Assembly: GCA_902618335.1 (NCBI GenBank)
Contig: CACNAI010000001.1
Span: 1-64,000 of the forward strand
Direction: 5' to 3'
Source of the DNA: an uncultured Prochlorococcus sp.
GTDB taxonomy: Bacteria > Cyanobacteriota > Cyanobacteriia > PCC-6307 > Cyanobiaceae
DNA: 64,000 nucleotides
A program made the translations under genes and the position numbers. The notes below the pieces were generated by a model, which was not told the DNA's origin, did not search any database, and saw only the letters and a list, made by a program, of their open reading frames with translations. Each line of letters begins with the position of its first letter. Within the stretch, counting starts at the first letter, position 1. Shown here piece by piece: positions 1 to 8,857 of this stretch.

Positions 1-1541
1 ATTGTGTCAAGCAACTTATTAGGAATTGGATCATCAATACTTAAAACCATAACAGCTTCTCCTCTAACAATTTTGCGCCCGACTTGCATTGAGGCAATAT
101 TTACATTGTTGCTGCCCAATAAAGAACCAAGTTTGCCTATAATGCCAGGCATATCTCTGTGCCTAGTAACCAACATGTATCTACTTGGCGATACATTAAC
201 AGGATATTGATCAATACTAATAATTCTTAATTCCCCATCAGCAAAAATGCTTCCTGCTACGCTATGGTCGCCATTATCTCCATAAGTGGTTAATTGAAGC
301 GATCCACTAGCAAATTCAGGTCTTGCCTCATCTTTACTCTCAACTACTGAAATACCTCTTGAATCTGCTTCTAGAGAAGCATTTACATAATTGATCCTAT
401 CACCCAAAGCTTTACTTAGGAGACCTTTTAGACTAGCTATTATTAATGGCTGGGAAGGATGTTGAACGAATTCACCTTGAAGCTTTACTTCCAGTTTCTG
501 TATCTGTCCACCTGAGAGCTGGCTTATAAGCAGACCCATTGTTTCAGCTAACTGCAAATGAGGTTTTAGACTATCCATAATATCAGGGCTCAACCCTGGT
601 ATATTCACTGCAGTTCTAGCAGATAAACCAAGCAAGACATCTCTGATTTGTTCCGCAACATCAACAGCTACATTTTCTTGAGCTTCCCGAGTAGATGCTC
701 CTAAGTGAGGGGTAAGAATAAGATTTTTTTCAACTTTCAAAAGTGGTGAATTAGATTCCAAAGGTTCTTTAGAAAATACATCTATTGCAGCCCCTCCAAT
801 CAGTGATTTATTTAAAGCTTCCACTAATGCTTCTTCATCAATTAATCCTCCTCGAGCACAATTAATTAATTTTGCGCTACTTTTCATACTTTTAAGCACC
901 TCCATATTTACTAAATTCTCTGTCTCTGGCGTGCGAGGCAAATGCAAAGTTACATAATCTGATTGTTGGAATAAATCTTCTAGTTCAGAAAGTTTAACTT
1001 GTATTTGTTGAGCTCTTTCAGTTGAAACAAAGGGATCATATCCGTATACTTCCATTCCTAATGCATTAGCAACTTTCGCTACATGAGCACCAATCTTCCC
1101 TAAACCTACTACACCTAATTTTTTCTTATAAAGCTCATTCCCAACAAATTTCTTTCTTTCCCATTTACCAGACAAAGTACTACTATTGGCAATTGGAATA
1201 TGCCTAGATAAGGCCAACATCATAGCTATAGTATGTTCAGCAGCAGCTATTGTGTTACCCCCTGGAGAATTAACAACAAGAACTCCTTTTTGTGTGGCAG
1301 CCTTAACATCTACATTATCGACTCCAACTCCGGCTCTTCCAATAATTCTCAGTTTACTCGAAGAGTTAATAATCTCTTCAGTCACTTGAGTACCAGAACG
1401 AATCATTAAAGCATCATAATCTTTAATAATGGAAGCTAACTCAGATTCTGAGATTCCTATTTTCTGATCAACCTGAGCAACTTTTGAAAGAATATCGATT
1501 CCTGTTTGATCAATTGGATCTGTAATGAGAACTTTTGTCAT
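1..1541 (-). CDS. serA: D-3-phosphoglycerate dehydrogenase (3' end cut by window)
   Basis: First step of phosphorylated serine synthesis, oxidising 3-phosphoglycerate with NAD. The reverse-strand frame opens with ATG at 1541 (MTKVLITDPIDQTG) and stays open to the window edge, giving about 513 codons. It contains the 2-hydroxyacid dehydrogenase nucleotide-binding motif GVVGLGKIGAHVA, the signature NCARGGLIDEEAL and the catalytic-His segment LTPHLGAST. A C-terminal regulatory part follows, ending in an ACT-like segment (RHRDMPGIIGKLGSLLG). The family in cyanobacteria is about 528 residues, so only some 15 codons and the stop are missing. It diverges from the gene at 1641. Confidence 0.95.
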   Translation of the reverse strand, partial: MTKVLITDPIDQTGIDILSKVAQVDQKIGISESELASIIKDYDALMIRSGTQVTEEIINSSSKLRIIGRAGVGVDNVDVKAATQKGVLVVNSPGGNTIAAAEHTIAMMLALSRHIPIANSSTLSGKWERKKFVGNELYKKKLGVVGLGKIGAHVAKVANALGMEVYGYDPFVSTERAQQIQVKLSELEDLFQQSDYVTLHLPRTPETENLVNMEVLKSMKSSAKLINCARGGLIDEEALVEALNKSLIGGAAIDVFSKEPLESNSPLLKVEKNLILTPHLGASTREAQENVAVDVAEQIRDVLLGLSARTAVNIPGLSPDIMDSLKPHLQLAETMGLLISQLSGGQIQKLEVKLQGEFVQHPSQPLIIASLKGLLSKALGDRINYVNASLEADSRGISVVESKDEARPEFASGSLQLTTYGDNGDHSVAGSIFADGELRIISIDQYPVNVSPSRYMLVTRHRDMPGIIGKLGSLLGSNNVNIASMQVGRKIVRGEAVMVLSIDDPIPNKLLDT

Positions 1542-1640
1542 TTAAGATTGGTTCTTTAATCTTTTACTTTAACTTAATCTATAGTGTATGTATCTTATTT
1601 TATTAATTTGAATAACACACAAACATTTGAGGATTGAAAT

Positions 1641-2207
1641 TTGACTAAAAGTATTGTGATATTTGAAGACATTCATAAATGTATCCAGCTATTTGATGTT
1701 TTCAAAGAAAAATCAGTAATGCTCTCTGAAGCTATTTTGATCCCACCAATAAGTGAGAAAATATCATCAGACGAAACAGAATTGCTCAATGCGAAAGCAA
1801 ATATCTTATTCAAATCTCAAAATTTTGAAGATATAAGAATCTTAAATCCTAAACTTGATAGAGAGATCAGACAAAAAGATATGAGTAGATGGCTAATGCC
1901 ATTTGGGTTTATAGCTGGAATAGCTTTTTCTAATATGACAAATTTATCTACCTTCAGCTTTCTTGGTTTAAATAACATAGGGGAATCATTAATTGGAGGT
2001 CTTTTAGGAGCGGGTTCAGGATATTTAGGAAGCATTGTTTCTTCTGCAAGTATCAACATTAATAGAAATAAAGAGTTAAGATCAATCATTAATTTTAATA
2101 AAGAGGGTAAATGGCTTGTTCTACTTGAAAATCAAATTGGAGCTGAATTACCATGGGCTTTGATAAAACAATCAGAAGCAAAAGATATAATTTTTTTAGA
2201 AGGCTAA
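1641..2207 (+). CDS. Conserved hypothetical membrane-associated protein
   Basis: Function not recognised. 188 residues from a TTG start preceded by a GAGG-like ribosome site (1629-1633). The N-terminal half is soluble. Residues about 85-140 form a hydrophobic, glycine-rich hairpin (GGLLGAGSGYLGS) that looks like a membrane or glycine-zipper segment. The stop codon abuts the ATG of the S4-domain gene, so the two are probably co-transcribed and the product may work with that RNA-binding protein. That link is inference from spacing only. Confidence 0.75.
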   Translation: MTKSIVIFEDIHKCIQLFDVFKEKSVMLSEAILIPPISEKISSDETELLNAKANILFKSQNFEDIRILNPKLDREIRQKDMSRWLMPFGFIAGIAFSNMTNLSTFSFLGLNNIGESLIGGLLGAGSGYLGSIVSSASININRNKELRSIINFNKEGKWLVLLENQIGAELPWALIKQSEAKDIIFLEG

Positions 2208-2999
2208 ATGATTGACTTAAAAGAGATCTTAATAAATTCAAACTACAAAAAAGAAACTGAGGAATTAATAAATATTGCTAACTTAGCTTACAAACACTGG
2301 GAAACTTACTGGACTGGATTTAATTCAACTTATGTTTGCGAAGAGATATTAAAAGATTTTGAAAATTTAAATGATTTCAAATTTTTTATTTATGGAGGAT
2401 TCTCCTCTTCTCAAAGATCTAGGATAGCTTGCTTTAGAGGAGATAATATTCCTGAAGAGGATGCGCTAAAAAGTAATTTTCCAGCTCAAGGAATAAAAAT
2501 TAATGGAAATTTTTTATTTGATAATGCTACACAAGACGACTTTAGATCCCTCTTAATTGAAAATGGGGTTAATCAAATAAAAGTTGGAGATATATGGACT
2601 ATTGGCGATAGAGGAGCACAAGGGATAATTGATAATTCAAATATTAAACATCTAGATGAAAAGATTTTTTATTTAAGAGACGTAAAAGTAAAAGTTAATA
2701 TAGTAGGTATAGATGAATTACAAATACCTTCTGGAAGATCAAAAAAACTTGTCAATACAGTAGAAGCTTCAACAAGATTAGATGCTATAGCTTCAGCTGG
2801 CTTTAGGGTATCACGAACCAAAATCATTGAAAGGATAGAAAATGGAATGCTCAGATTAAATGGAAGCAAAGTCAATAAGCCAACAATTAATCTAAAAATT
2901 GGCGACAAACTAGAACTTGAAAATAAAGGATTTATCGAAATTCTAAATTTAGAAATAACCAAAAGAGAACGATGGAAAGTTAAATTACTTAGAAAATGA
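2208..2999 (+). CDS. Photosystem II S4 domain protein (YlmH-like RNA-binding)
   Basis: 263 residues, beginning directly after the previous stop. The C-terminal third is an S4 RNA-binding fold: TRLDAIASAGFRVSRTKIIE, then NGSKVNKPTINLKIGDKL, the usual pattern of an alpha-L RNA-binding motif. The upstream part matches the cyanobacterial and plastid 'PSII S4 domain' family (related to YlmH), including the segment LQIPSGRSKKLVNTVEASTR. These proteins are thought to bind RNA; their connection to photosystem II is by family name and mutant phenotype, not visible here. Confidence 0.85.
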   Translation: MIDLKEILINSNYKKETEELINIANLAYKHWETYWTGFNSTYVCEEILKDFENLNDFKFFIYGGFSSSQRSRIACFRGDNIPEEDALKSNFPAQGIKINGNFLFDNATQDDFRSLLIENGVNQIKVGDIWTIGDRGAQGIIDNSNIKHLDEKIFYLRDVKVKVNIVGIDELQIPSGRSKKLVNTVEASTRLDAIASAGFRVSRTKIIERIENGMLRLNGSKVNKPTINLKIGDKLELENKGFIEILNLEITKRERWKVKLLRK

Positions 3000-3048
3000 A
3001 ACGCAACCTGCTATTTTCTTATAAGGGGGATTAAAAATTCCTCAATTG

Positions 3049-3120
3049 GGGCGATTAGCTCAGTGGTAGAGCACTACCTCGACACGGTAGTGGCCACTGG
3101 TTCGAATCCAGTATCGCCCA
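3049..3120 (+). tRNA. tRNA-Val (GAC)
   Basis: A 72-nt cloverleaf with acceptor stem GGGCGAT/ATCGCCC, D arm GCTCAGTGGTAGAGC, anticodon stem CTACC/GGTAG and T arm ending GGTTCGAATCC. The seven-base anticodon loop is TCGACAC, which gives anticodon GAC (valine). The base at position 33 reads C rather than the near-universal U. The 3' CCA is not encoded. Confidence 0.95.
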
Positions 3121-3187
3121 TTAAAACTTTTGACGACCTAAGTTATATCCACAGAAAATAATTTCATTTTTTAGATTATTAAAAAAG

Positions 3188-3805
3188 ATGAAACTTAATC
3201 AAATAATTAATCTACATAAAGGGCTCACTGCATTTGTAGTGATAGGTCTTATGATTTTTTTTAATAATTTTACGATCGCTCCTTACGTTTATTTAGCTCT
3301 CCATGGTACTTATGGATTACTTTGGCTTCTAAAAGAAAAGATATTCCCAGATCCTTATTTTAAAGAAAAAATCAATTTTTTAACATCAGTTACCGGTTTT
3401 ATTTTCCTTGGAAGTTACTGGGTAGCTCCTTACATTCTTATCTCATCTCAGAAATCTGTTCCAAATATCGTAATAGCTGCATCTGTATCCATAAATATAA
3501 TTGGTGTGTTTCTACACTTTGCTAGTGATGCCCAAAAATATTTTTCTCTTAAATTAAAAAAAGATTTAATTAAAGAAGGATTTTTCAAAAATATAAGGAA
3601 TACAAATTATCTAGGAGAAATACTAATTTATCTATCATTCGCCATACTTTCAATGAGTTTCATACCATTAGTAATTCTTGCAATATTTTTCTCTATAGTT
3701 TTTCTACCAAGAATGATAAAAAAAGATAAATCGCTCTCAAAATATGATTCATTCGAAGAATACAAAAAGAAAAGTGGTCTTATATTGCCTAAATTAAATG
3801 CCTGA
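3188..3805 (+). CDS. Membrane protein of the DUF1295 / steroid 5-alpha-reductase C-terminal class
   Basis: 205 residues with about five membrane helices. Near the C terminus is the motif GFFKNIRNTNYLGEI, which matches the G-x-RHPNY-x-GE signature of DUF1295 and isoprenylcysteine methyltransferase-like enzymes. The end (YDSFEEYKKKSGLILP) is also typical. The substrate cannot be told. The last eight bases overlap the next gene's start, so the two are translationally linked. Confidence 0.75.
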   Translation: MKLNQIINLHKGLTAFVVIGLMIFFNNFTIAPYVYLALHGTYGLLWLLKEKIFPDPYFKEKINFLTSVTGFIFLGSYWVAPYILISSQKSVPNIVIAASVSINIIGVFLHFASDAQKYFSLKLKKDLIKEGFFKNIRNTNYLGEILIYLSFAILSMSFIPLVILAIFFSIVFLPRMIKKDKSLSKYDSFEEYKKKSGLILPKLNA

Positions 3806-4349
3806 TAACAACTTACCCAGTTGGAGGCAAGATTTAAAATCTTCTAGAAAAAAAGAGGGCAAATCACCCTCTAATAGATGGATACAGCTTGCAACAGTCA
3901 GCGAAGAAAATAAGCCAAGATTAAGAACAGTTGTTTTCAGAGGATGGCATAAAGATAGTTCAATGATTATTTTTACAGATAGAAGAAGTGAAAAAATTGG
4001 GCATTTAAAATCCAACCCTAATGCAGAAATATTATGGTTCTTTTTGAAAACCAAATCACAATATAGATTCAAAGGAAAAATACATGAATTAAGTAATAAC
4101 AAAAATTATTGGAATTTATTATCAGAAAAATCAAAATCTTCTTGGTTTTGGGGATCTCCTGGAGAGAAAGTAAACCCAAAAGTCCAATCAGCTTATGAAA
4201 TATTATCTAATCTTCCCAAATCAGAAAATTTTGTAGTTCTAAATTTTGAAATCGATTCCGTAGATCTTCTTAAATTAGAACAACCTGTTCATAAAAGATA
4301 TCTTTGGGAAAAGAGTAAGAAATGGGAAAAAGTTGAAATTAATCCTTAA
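3798..4349 (+). CDS. PPOX-class FMN-dependent flavoprotein (Alr4036-like)
   Basis: 183 residues resembling the pyridoxamine-phosphate-oxidase fold of the cyanobacterial Alr4036/Npun_F5749 group. Visible markers are RWIQLATVSEENKPRLRTVV (FMN-binding strand), FTDRRSEKIGHLKSNPNAEI and the aromatic stretch SSWFWGSPGE. The C-terminal W-LxP region of true PNPOx is not obvious, so a general flavin oxidoreductase is the safer name. It overlaps the preceding membrane-protein gene by eight bases. Confidence 0.8.
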   Translation: MPDNNLPSWRQDLKSSRKKEGKSPSNRWIQLATVSEENKPRLRTVVFRGWHKDSSMIIFTDRRSEKIGHLKSNPNAEILWFFLKTKSQYRFKGKIHELSNNKNYWNLLSEKSKSSWFWGSPGEKVNPKVQSAYEILSNLPKSENFVVLNFEIDSVDLLKLEQPVHKRYLWEKSKKWEKVEINP

Positions 4350-4423
4350 ATATTTCTAAATTGTATATTTAGGTTGAAAAACATATAGTGATCAGTCAGT
4401 TTTAAAAAAGAAATATTATTCAT

Positions 4424-4597
4424 ATGAATTTCTCAGAAATTCCAGAAAACCCTTTTATTTTTTTATCTTGGGTGACTGCTTTAGGGCTGTTTATAAGTCT
4501 TTCTGAAGCAACAATTAAGATAAAACTAGAAAAGAGAAACAGTTATAGAAAAAGATTAGAACTAATCAATAACCTTTATCCTAAAAAGTTAGCTTGA
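4424..4597 (+). CDS. Small single-helix membrane protein
   Basis: 57 codons, ATG to TGA. A hydrophobic helix (FIFLSWVTALGLFISL) is followed by a Lys/Arg-rich tail (KLEKRNSYRKRLEL), a common layout for tiny cyanobacterial membrane proteins. No function recognised. The last nine bases overlap the 3' end of the convergent DoxX gene. Confidence 0.55.
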   Translation: MNFSEIPENPFIFLSWVTALGLFISLSEATIKIKLEKRNSYRKRLELINNLYPKKLA

Positions 4598-5140
4598 AGT
4601 ATCTGAAAGTATGTTCGCTTGCAGAAATTGAAATAAGCCACCTCTACTTGTTTCTTCTTTAACTTCTACTTCCTTAGAATTTTTTGATTTTGATGAAGAA
4701 ATGATTTCCTCTTCATCTTCGGATTTCAAAATTCTGATAATGACTTCATCTAAGGAAAAATTACCAGGCCCTGTTAATGCAATTGAAGTTGCTGAAGCGA
4801 AATACAAAAGTAAAAGCTCTAGTAAGAAGATATTAAAACCTGAAGTAACAAGTGCATGATATATGGCGACAGAAATTGTTCCCACAATTGCCAAAGCCCC
4901 AAATCTTGTAGCTAAGCCGATAATTAGTAGCCAACTACCACCTATTTCAGAGAATGCAGCTATGTATGATAAAAATATTGGGAAAGGAAGATGTAAAGGT
5001 CTGACAAAAGCATCAGCGAAATTTTCTATATTTGCTAATTTCTCATAACCGTGATGAATAAGAACAGTTCCAGTTATAACTCTAAGAATTAATAAAGCAG
5101 TATCTTTGCTAAACGACTTGGTAAGAATTGTTGAAAGCAC
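4589..5140 (-). CDS. DoxX family membrane protein
   Basis: 183 residues with four hydrophobic segments and the DoxX/DUF417-like opening LLILRVITGTVLIHHGYEKL, followed by FLSYIAAFSEIGGSWLLIIG. The family includes a terminal-oxidase accessory subunit and many uncharacterised quinone-associated proteins. Residues about 145-170 are a charged linker (EDEEEIISSSKSKNSKEVE), longer than in minimal DoxX proteins. Confidence 0.85.
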   Translation of the reverse strand: MLSTILTKSFSKDTALLILRVITGTVLIHHGYEKLANIENFADAFVRPLHLPFPIFLSYIAAFSEIGGSWLLIIGLATRFGALAIVGTISVAIYHALVTSGFNIFLLELLLLYFASATSIALTGPGNFSLDEVIIRILKSEDEEEIISSSKSKNSKEVEVKEETSRGGLFQFLQANILSDTSS

Positions 5141-5276
5141 AATAAAAAAATTATCCTTAAGTAAAAATAACTAGTCACAGTATCCATCGTGGATTAAACC
5201 GCAAAAGTCGTACCTAATTAAGTATTTATACTTAGTACTCTAATGAAATGTTTTTCTGATTAGGAATTCAACTAAG

Positions 5277-6431
5277 TTAAAAATTATTTTTTGAATAATT
5301 TTCTAATATTCTCTGATTGATTTTCGGAATATTTTCTTTAAATTTGAAAAATCCTTTTTTGGCGAATTTCCAAGCAAATAAATCTTCATCTCTAACAAGG
5401 TTAAAAATTTTTTTATGGTGTAAATTTTTAAACTTAGTTATGAAATCATAATTTTCTCCCACTCCAGGATAAATAATGTCTATTTCGTTGGTATTTTTAA
5501 AAGTATTTTCCAGTGAATTTGGAGAAATCTGTTCAACATTATCAAAATCCTCTACAAATTCAGAGACCAAATCTTGTTTAAATTTCAAAACAGATTCAGA
5601 CAATTTAATTTGTCTTTGTTCATTTTTTAAAAGGATAATAAATACTTTTTTATAGCTTGAAAGTAAATTTTTAAGGGTTGCAAGGTGCAGATCATTTTCA
5701 AACATAATCAGATTATCTGATTTAGGGTACATATCATTTTTATAAATCTCATCTTCTAATGGTATTTGATTAGATTCTTCAAGAAAAATTTGTTTATTAC
5801 TGATTTTTTCTGAATTAAATCTATTGTTTGAAAATTTCCTGAGGTTTGATGATGAAAAAAGATATTGTTTTCCCTTCGTTTGCAATCCTCCAACCCATCT
5901 CCAGCTAAGGAGATTAGATGCAGCATCACCATCAAAAAGATATTTAAAGAAAAACTTTGCTCCCAATTGCCATGGAAGGCCTAAATTAAATATCCAAGTA
6001 CTCGCAAACCACATTCTTGTATGGTTATGCAAATAGTTGTAGTGCTTTAATTCATGTACCCAAGAATTAAAAAAATCTAATTCTGTATTTCCATTTATTG
6101 CACGTTCATATAGCTCATAATCAAAATCGAGATTGTTTTCTGAAATAAAATTTCTCCAAACTTTAGGTCTATTTTCCATCCACCCTTTCCAGTAAACTCT
6201 CCAAAATATTTCTTCAACAAATTTAGTTGAATTTTTGATTTTGTACTTACTTTTAATATCATGAATCAGATCATATTCCGATAAAATTCTATGAGTAATG
6301 AAAGGCGATAATTTTGAAACTGAACTTTCGTTATTTGGCCCAAAATCAAAATTTCTTAATTTTGCATAATCATTAATTTTGTATTTCGCAAAATTTTCCC
6401 AGGTATTTTGAGCTTTTAATAAAAATGACAT
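5277..6431 (-). CDS. Photolyase/cryptochrome-like flavoprotein with swapped domain order
   Basis: 384 residues. The N-terminal part (about 1-225) is the photolyase FAD-binding domain: SKLSPFITHRILSEYDL, EEIFWRVYWKGW, YLHNHTRMWFASTWIFNLGL, LFDGDAASNLLSWRWVGG. Residues about 235-384 look like the alpha/beta antenna domain that normally comes first: LIMFENDLHLATLKNLL resembles the canonical LVWFRNDLRLHDN-type opening, and DLFAWKFAKKGFFKFKENIP resembles the segment that ends that domain. The order is therefore reversed. DNA repair or light sensing is likely from the family. Whether the C-terminal domain still binds an antenna cofactor is unknown. Confidence 0.8.
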   Translation of the reverse strand: MSFLLKAQNTWENFAKYKINDYAKLRNFDFGPNNESSVSKLSPFITHRILSEYDLIHDIKSKYKIKNSTKFVEEIFWRVYWKGWMENRPKVWRNFISENNLDFDYELYERAINGNTELDFFNSWVHELKHYNYLHNHTRMWFASTWIFNLGLPWQLGAKFFFKYLFDGDAASNLLSWRWVGGLQTKGKQYLFSSSNLRKFSNNRFNSEKISNKQIFLEESNQIPLEDEIYKNDMYPKSDNLIMFENDLHLATLKNLLSSYKKVFIILLKNEQRQIKLSESVLKFKQDLVSEFVEDFDNVEQISPNSLENTFKNTNEIDIIYPGVGENYDFITKFKNLHHKKIFNLVRDEDLFAWKFAKKGFFKFKENIPKINQRILENYSKNNF

Positions 6432-6708
6432 TTTCTGATAACTTTAAAAAATTTTTTTTTGTATTGATGGAAATTTCAAAAATTTGCCTTCAAATTAATC
6501 CTTAAAATTTTCTATTTCACTTTTAAGTAAATATGTTTGATTGAAGTATTTAATTTAAACTCCTAATCGGAACATTTTATACTCTTAAATCACTCTCTGC
6601 GTAGGAGGATATTTAGTGGTCAATTACTTTTGAAATCTAATTTTAATTTTCAAACCTTTATTAAAATTATTTTTTCTAAGAGGTTTTTAAATATTTATCA
6701 AAATTATT

Positions 6709-7458
6709 ATGAATAATTTAATAGTGAGAGATGTTAAGTATCTTGATGAACAATACAGAATAGGTGAAGGCATAATTTCGGATGGCGCATTTAAGCAACT
6801 TGAAAAGCTCTTTATTCCTGTTAATTCAGAGCCTGACTACTTTAATCAAAAAAATAATAAACATTTGCCAAAATTAGCTAAAGAAAACTATAAAGAATTT
6901 TTGAAAAGTTTATTAACAAAAACAAGATTAAGCATTCAACCAAAAATTGATGGCTGTGCTATTGCAATTAAATATATAGATGGCAATTTTATTAAAGCTA
7001 TTACAAAAAAAGGATTAGATGTCTCAAGCAAAATTAAACAAATTAAAAATGTCCCCGATTCTATTCCTATCAAACGAGATTTTCAAATTAGAGGGGAACT
7101 ATACGCTACAAACCAAGTTGCCGGCATTTCCCAAAGAATTACAAGAAAATACCTCAATGATAAGAAAGGGATTGGAGAAAGTCTCCGCTTTTGCTGTTTC
7201 CAAATACTTAATGGAAGACTTAATCAATACGAAACCCTTAACTATCTTAAAAAATGTGGCTTCAGCACCCCTGAAAGTTACTTCACAAATCATACAAGCG
7301 AAATCCAAATATATAAAAAAAATTGGTTAAAGAGAAAAATATTTGCGAAATATCCAACTAATGGGATAGTTATAAAAATAAATAGTAGGAAATTACAGTT
7401 ACTTAGAGAGAAAAGTTTATTTCAAAATAACGAATGGCAATATGCAATTCAAAAATAA
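6709..7458 (+). CDS. Stand-alone NAD+-dependent DNA ligase adenylation domain
   Basis: 249 residues matching domain Ia plus the nucleotidyltransferase domain of LigA. A YLDEQYRIGEG-ISDGAF helix pair resembles the NMN-binding Ia region. Lys79 in QPKIDG is the expected adenylated lysine. IRGELYA is motif III, NGIVIKIN motif IV and EWQYAIQK motif V. The protein stops right after motif V, so the OB fold, zinc finger, HhH and BRCT parts of a roughly 670-residue LigA are absent. Motif IV has Asn where LigA has Asp. It could self-adenylate; sealing DNA alone is doubtful. Confidence 0.75.
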   Translation: MNNLIVRDVKYLDEQYRIGEGIISDGAFKQLEKLFIPVNSEPDYFNQKNNKHLPKLAKENYKEFLKSLLTKTRLSIQPKIDGCAIAIKYIDGNFIKAITKKGLDVSSKIKQIKNVPDSIPIKRDFQIRGELYATNQVAGISQRITRKYLNDKKGIGESLRFCCFQILNGRLNQYETLNYLKKCGFSTPESYFTNHTSEIQIYKKNWLKRKIFAKYPTNGIVIKINSRKLQLLREKSLFQNNEWQYAIQK

Positions 7459-7566
7459 TATTAGATAGTACCTTCAAAAAGAGCTCACGATACTGACTTC
7501 CAGTATTTACAGTGGAAAAGTAATTAAATTTTGGTTAAATTCCAAAGCAATTTGCAGGATTACTAA

Positions 7567-8496
7567 ATGACTGCCACTATTTCAAGACCTAAAATCTCTA
7601 ACTGGGAAACATCTAATATTCCAAACCTCGCAGGCAAAACAGCGCTAATTACTGGTGCCAATAGTGGTCTTGGATACTACACTGCAAAGGCCTTAGCAGA
7701 AAAAAATGCCCATGTTGTTATAGCTTGTAGATCGCTTGAAAAAGCTAATCAAACTATCAAAAAAATTAAAAGTCTTAATCCTGAAGGATTATTTACACCT
7801 TTAGAGTTAGATTTGTCAGATTTAAAAAATATTGTTGAAGTTCAGTCCAAAATTTTTGATAATTTTGAAAATTTGGATTTATTAATCAATAATGCAGGCA
7901 TTATGCATCCGCCTAAAACTCTTAGTGCCCAGGGATATGAAATACAATTTGCAGTTAATCATTTAGCTCACATGCTTTTGACTATAAAGCTACTTCCAAT
8001 TATTGAAAAAAAAGAGGAATCTAGAATAGTAACGGTTACTTCCGGAGCACAATTTTTTGGCAAAGTTGGTTGGAAAAATCTGAAAGCCGAGAACTATTAC
8101 AACAAATGGGAATCTTACTCCAATAGCAAATTGGCAAATGTAATGTTTGCTTTGGAACTAAATGAGAACTTAAAGCACAAAAATATACTTTCTTTAGCTG
8201 CTCACCCAGGAATTGCAAAAACAAATCTCTTTACTGCTCAAAAACCTAACCCTGGTCCATTAGAAACATTCTCATTGGAATTATTTAGCCCTATTTTTCA
8301 AACTGCTGAGATGGGTGCTTTACCTCAACTTTTTGCAGCCACTTCACCAGACGCAAGAGGCGGTGATCATTATGGTCCTAGATTTAATTTCAGAGGTCAT
8401 CCAAAACTATCCCCTACTTCTCCTTTCGCCATGAATAAAAAAGAAAGAAAAAATTTATGGGAAAAAAGCCTCGAAATACTTAATAACTTCTTATAA
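7567..8496 (+). CDS. Short-chain dehydrogenase (retinol dehydrogenase / POR-like SDR)
   Basis: 309 residues with the SDR cofactor motif TGANSGLGYYTAKAL, the NNAGIM strand and the catalytic Tyr-Lys pair in SYSNSKLANVMFALEL, preceded by a Ser in VTVTSGAQ. CRSLEKA after the second strand suggests NADP preference. The C-terminal GGDHYGPRFNFRGHPKLS resembles the retinol dehydrogenase/protochlorophyllide-reductase-like group. The substrate cannot be assigned. The 3' end overlaps the convergent small gene at 8491 by six bases. Confidence 0.85.
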   Translation: MTATISRPKISNWETSNIPNLAGKTALITGANSGLGYYTAKALAEKNAHVVIACRSLEKANQTIKKIKSLNPEGLFTPLELDLSDLKNIVEVQSKIFDNFENLDLLINNAGIMHPPKTLSAQGYEIQFAVNHLAHMLLTIKLLPIIEKKEESRIVTVTSGAQFFGKVGWKNLKAENYYNKWESYSNSKLANVMFALELNENLKHKNILSLAAHPGIAKTNLFTAQKPNPGPLETFSLELFSPIFQTAEMGALPQLFAATSPDARGGDHYGPRFNFRGHPKLSPTSPFAMNKKERKNLWEKSLEILNNFL

Positions 8497-8757
8497 ATTT
8501 TTCATTTTTACTAACTTTAGAAAATACTTCAAGATATGTAATTCACTCTCTGAGAGTTTCATAAATTCTGTCAAGGCATCATAATTTTTTTCATCAATTT
8601 TTTTTGACAATTGAATAAAACTATCATGGTTTTCATTAACAAAGCGCTCAGCAATCTGAGACGGAGTTAAACCCTGTTCAATTAATTCACCTGGAGCATT
8701 TTTCTCCCACTTTTCATAAAACCAAGAGAACCAATATTTTGCAGTATTATCTTCCAT
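8491..8757 (-). CDS. Hypothetical protein, paralogue of the 19192-19518 protein
   Basis: 88 residues, acidic and helical, no membrane segment. WFSWFYEKWEKN, SQIAERFVNENHDSF and LTEFMKLSESELHILKYF line up with WFKWLTRELNS, EDVAEDFISSNSIAI and LAQFLKLTECEWHVFRIL of the protein at 19192-19518. The two define a small two-member family in this window. No function recognised. Confidence 0.7.
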   Translation of the reverse strand: MEDNTAKYWFSWFYEKWEKNAPGELIEQGLTPSQIAERFVNENHDSFIQLSKKIDEKNYDALTEFMKLSESELHILKYFLKLVKMKNL

Positions 8758-8857
8758 TAATTAACTTTTCTTGGGCGAATACTATAAATACTAAAGAAAA
8801 ATCTCATGATTGAATTACCCTTTAAACACAATTAATATAAATGCAATTATAAATTTA

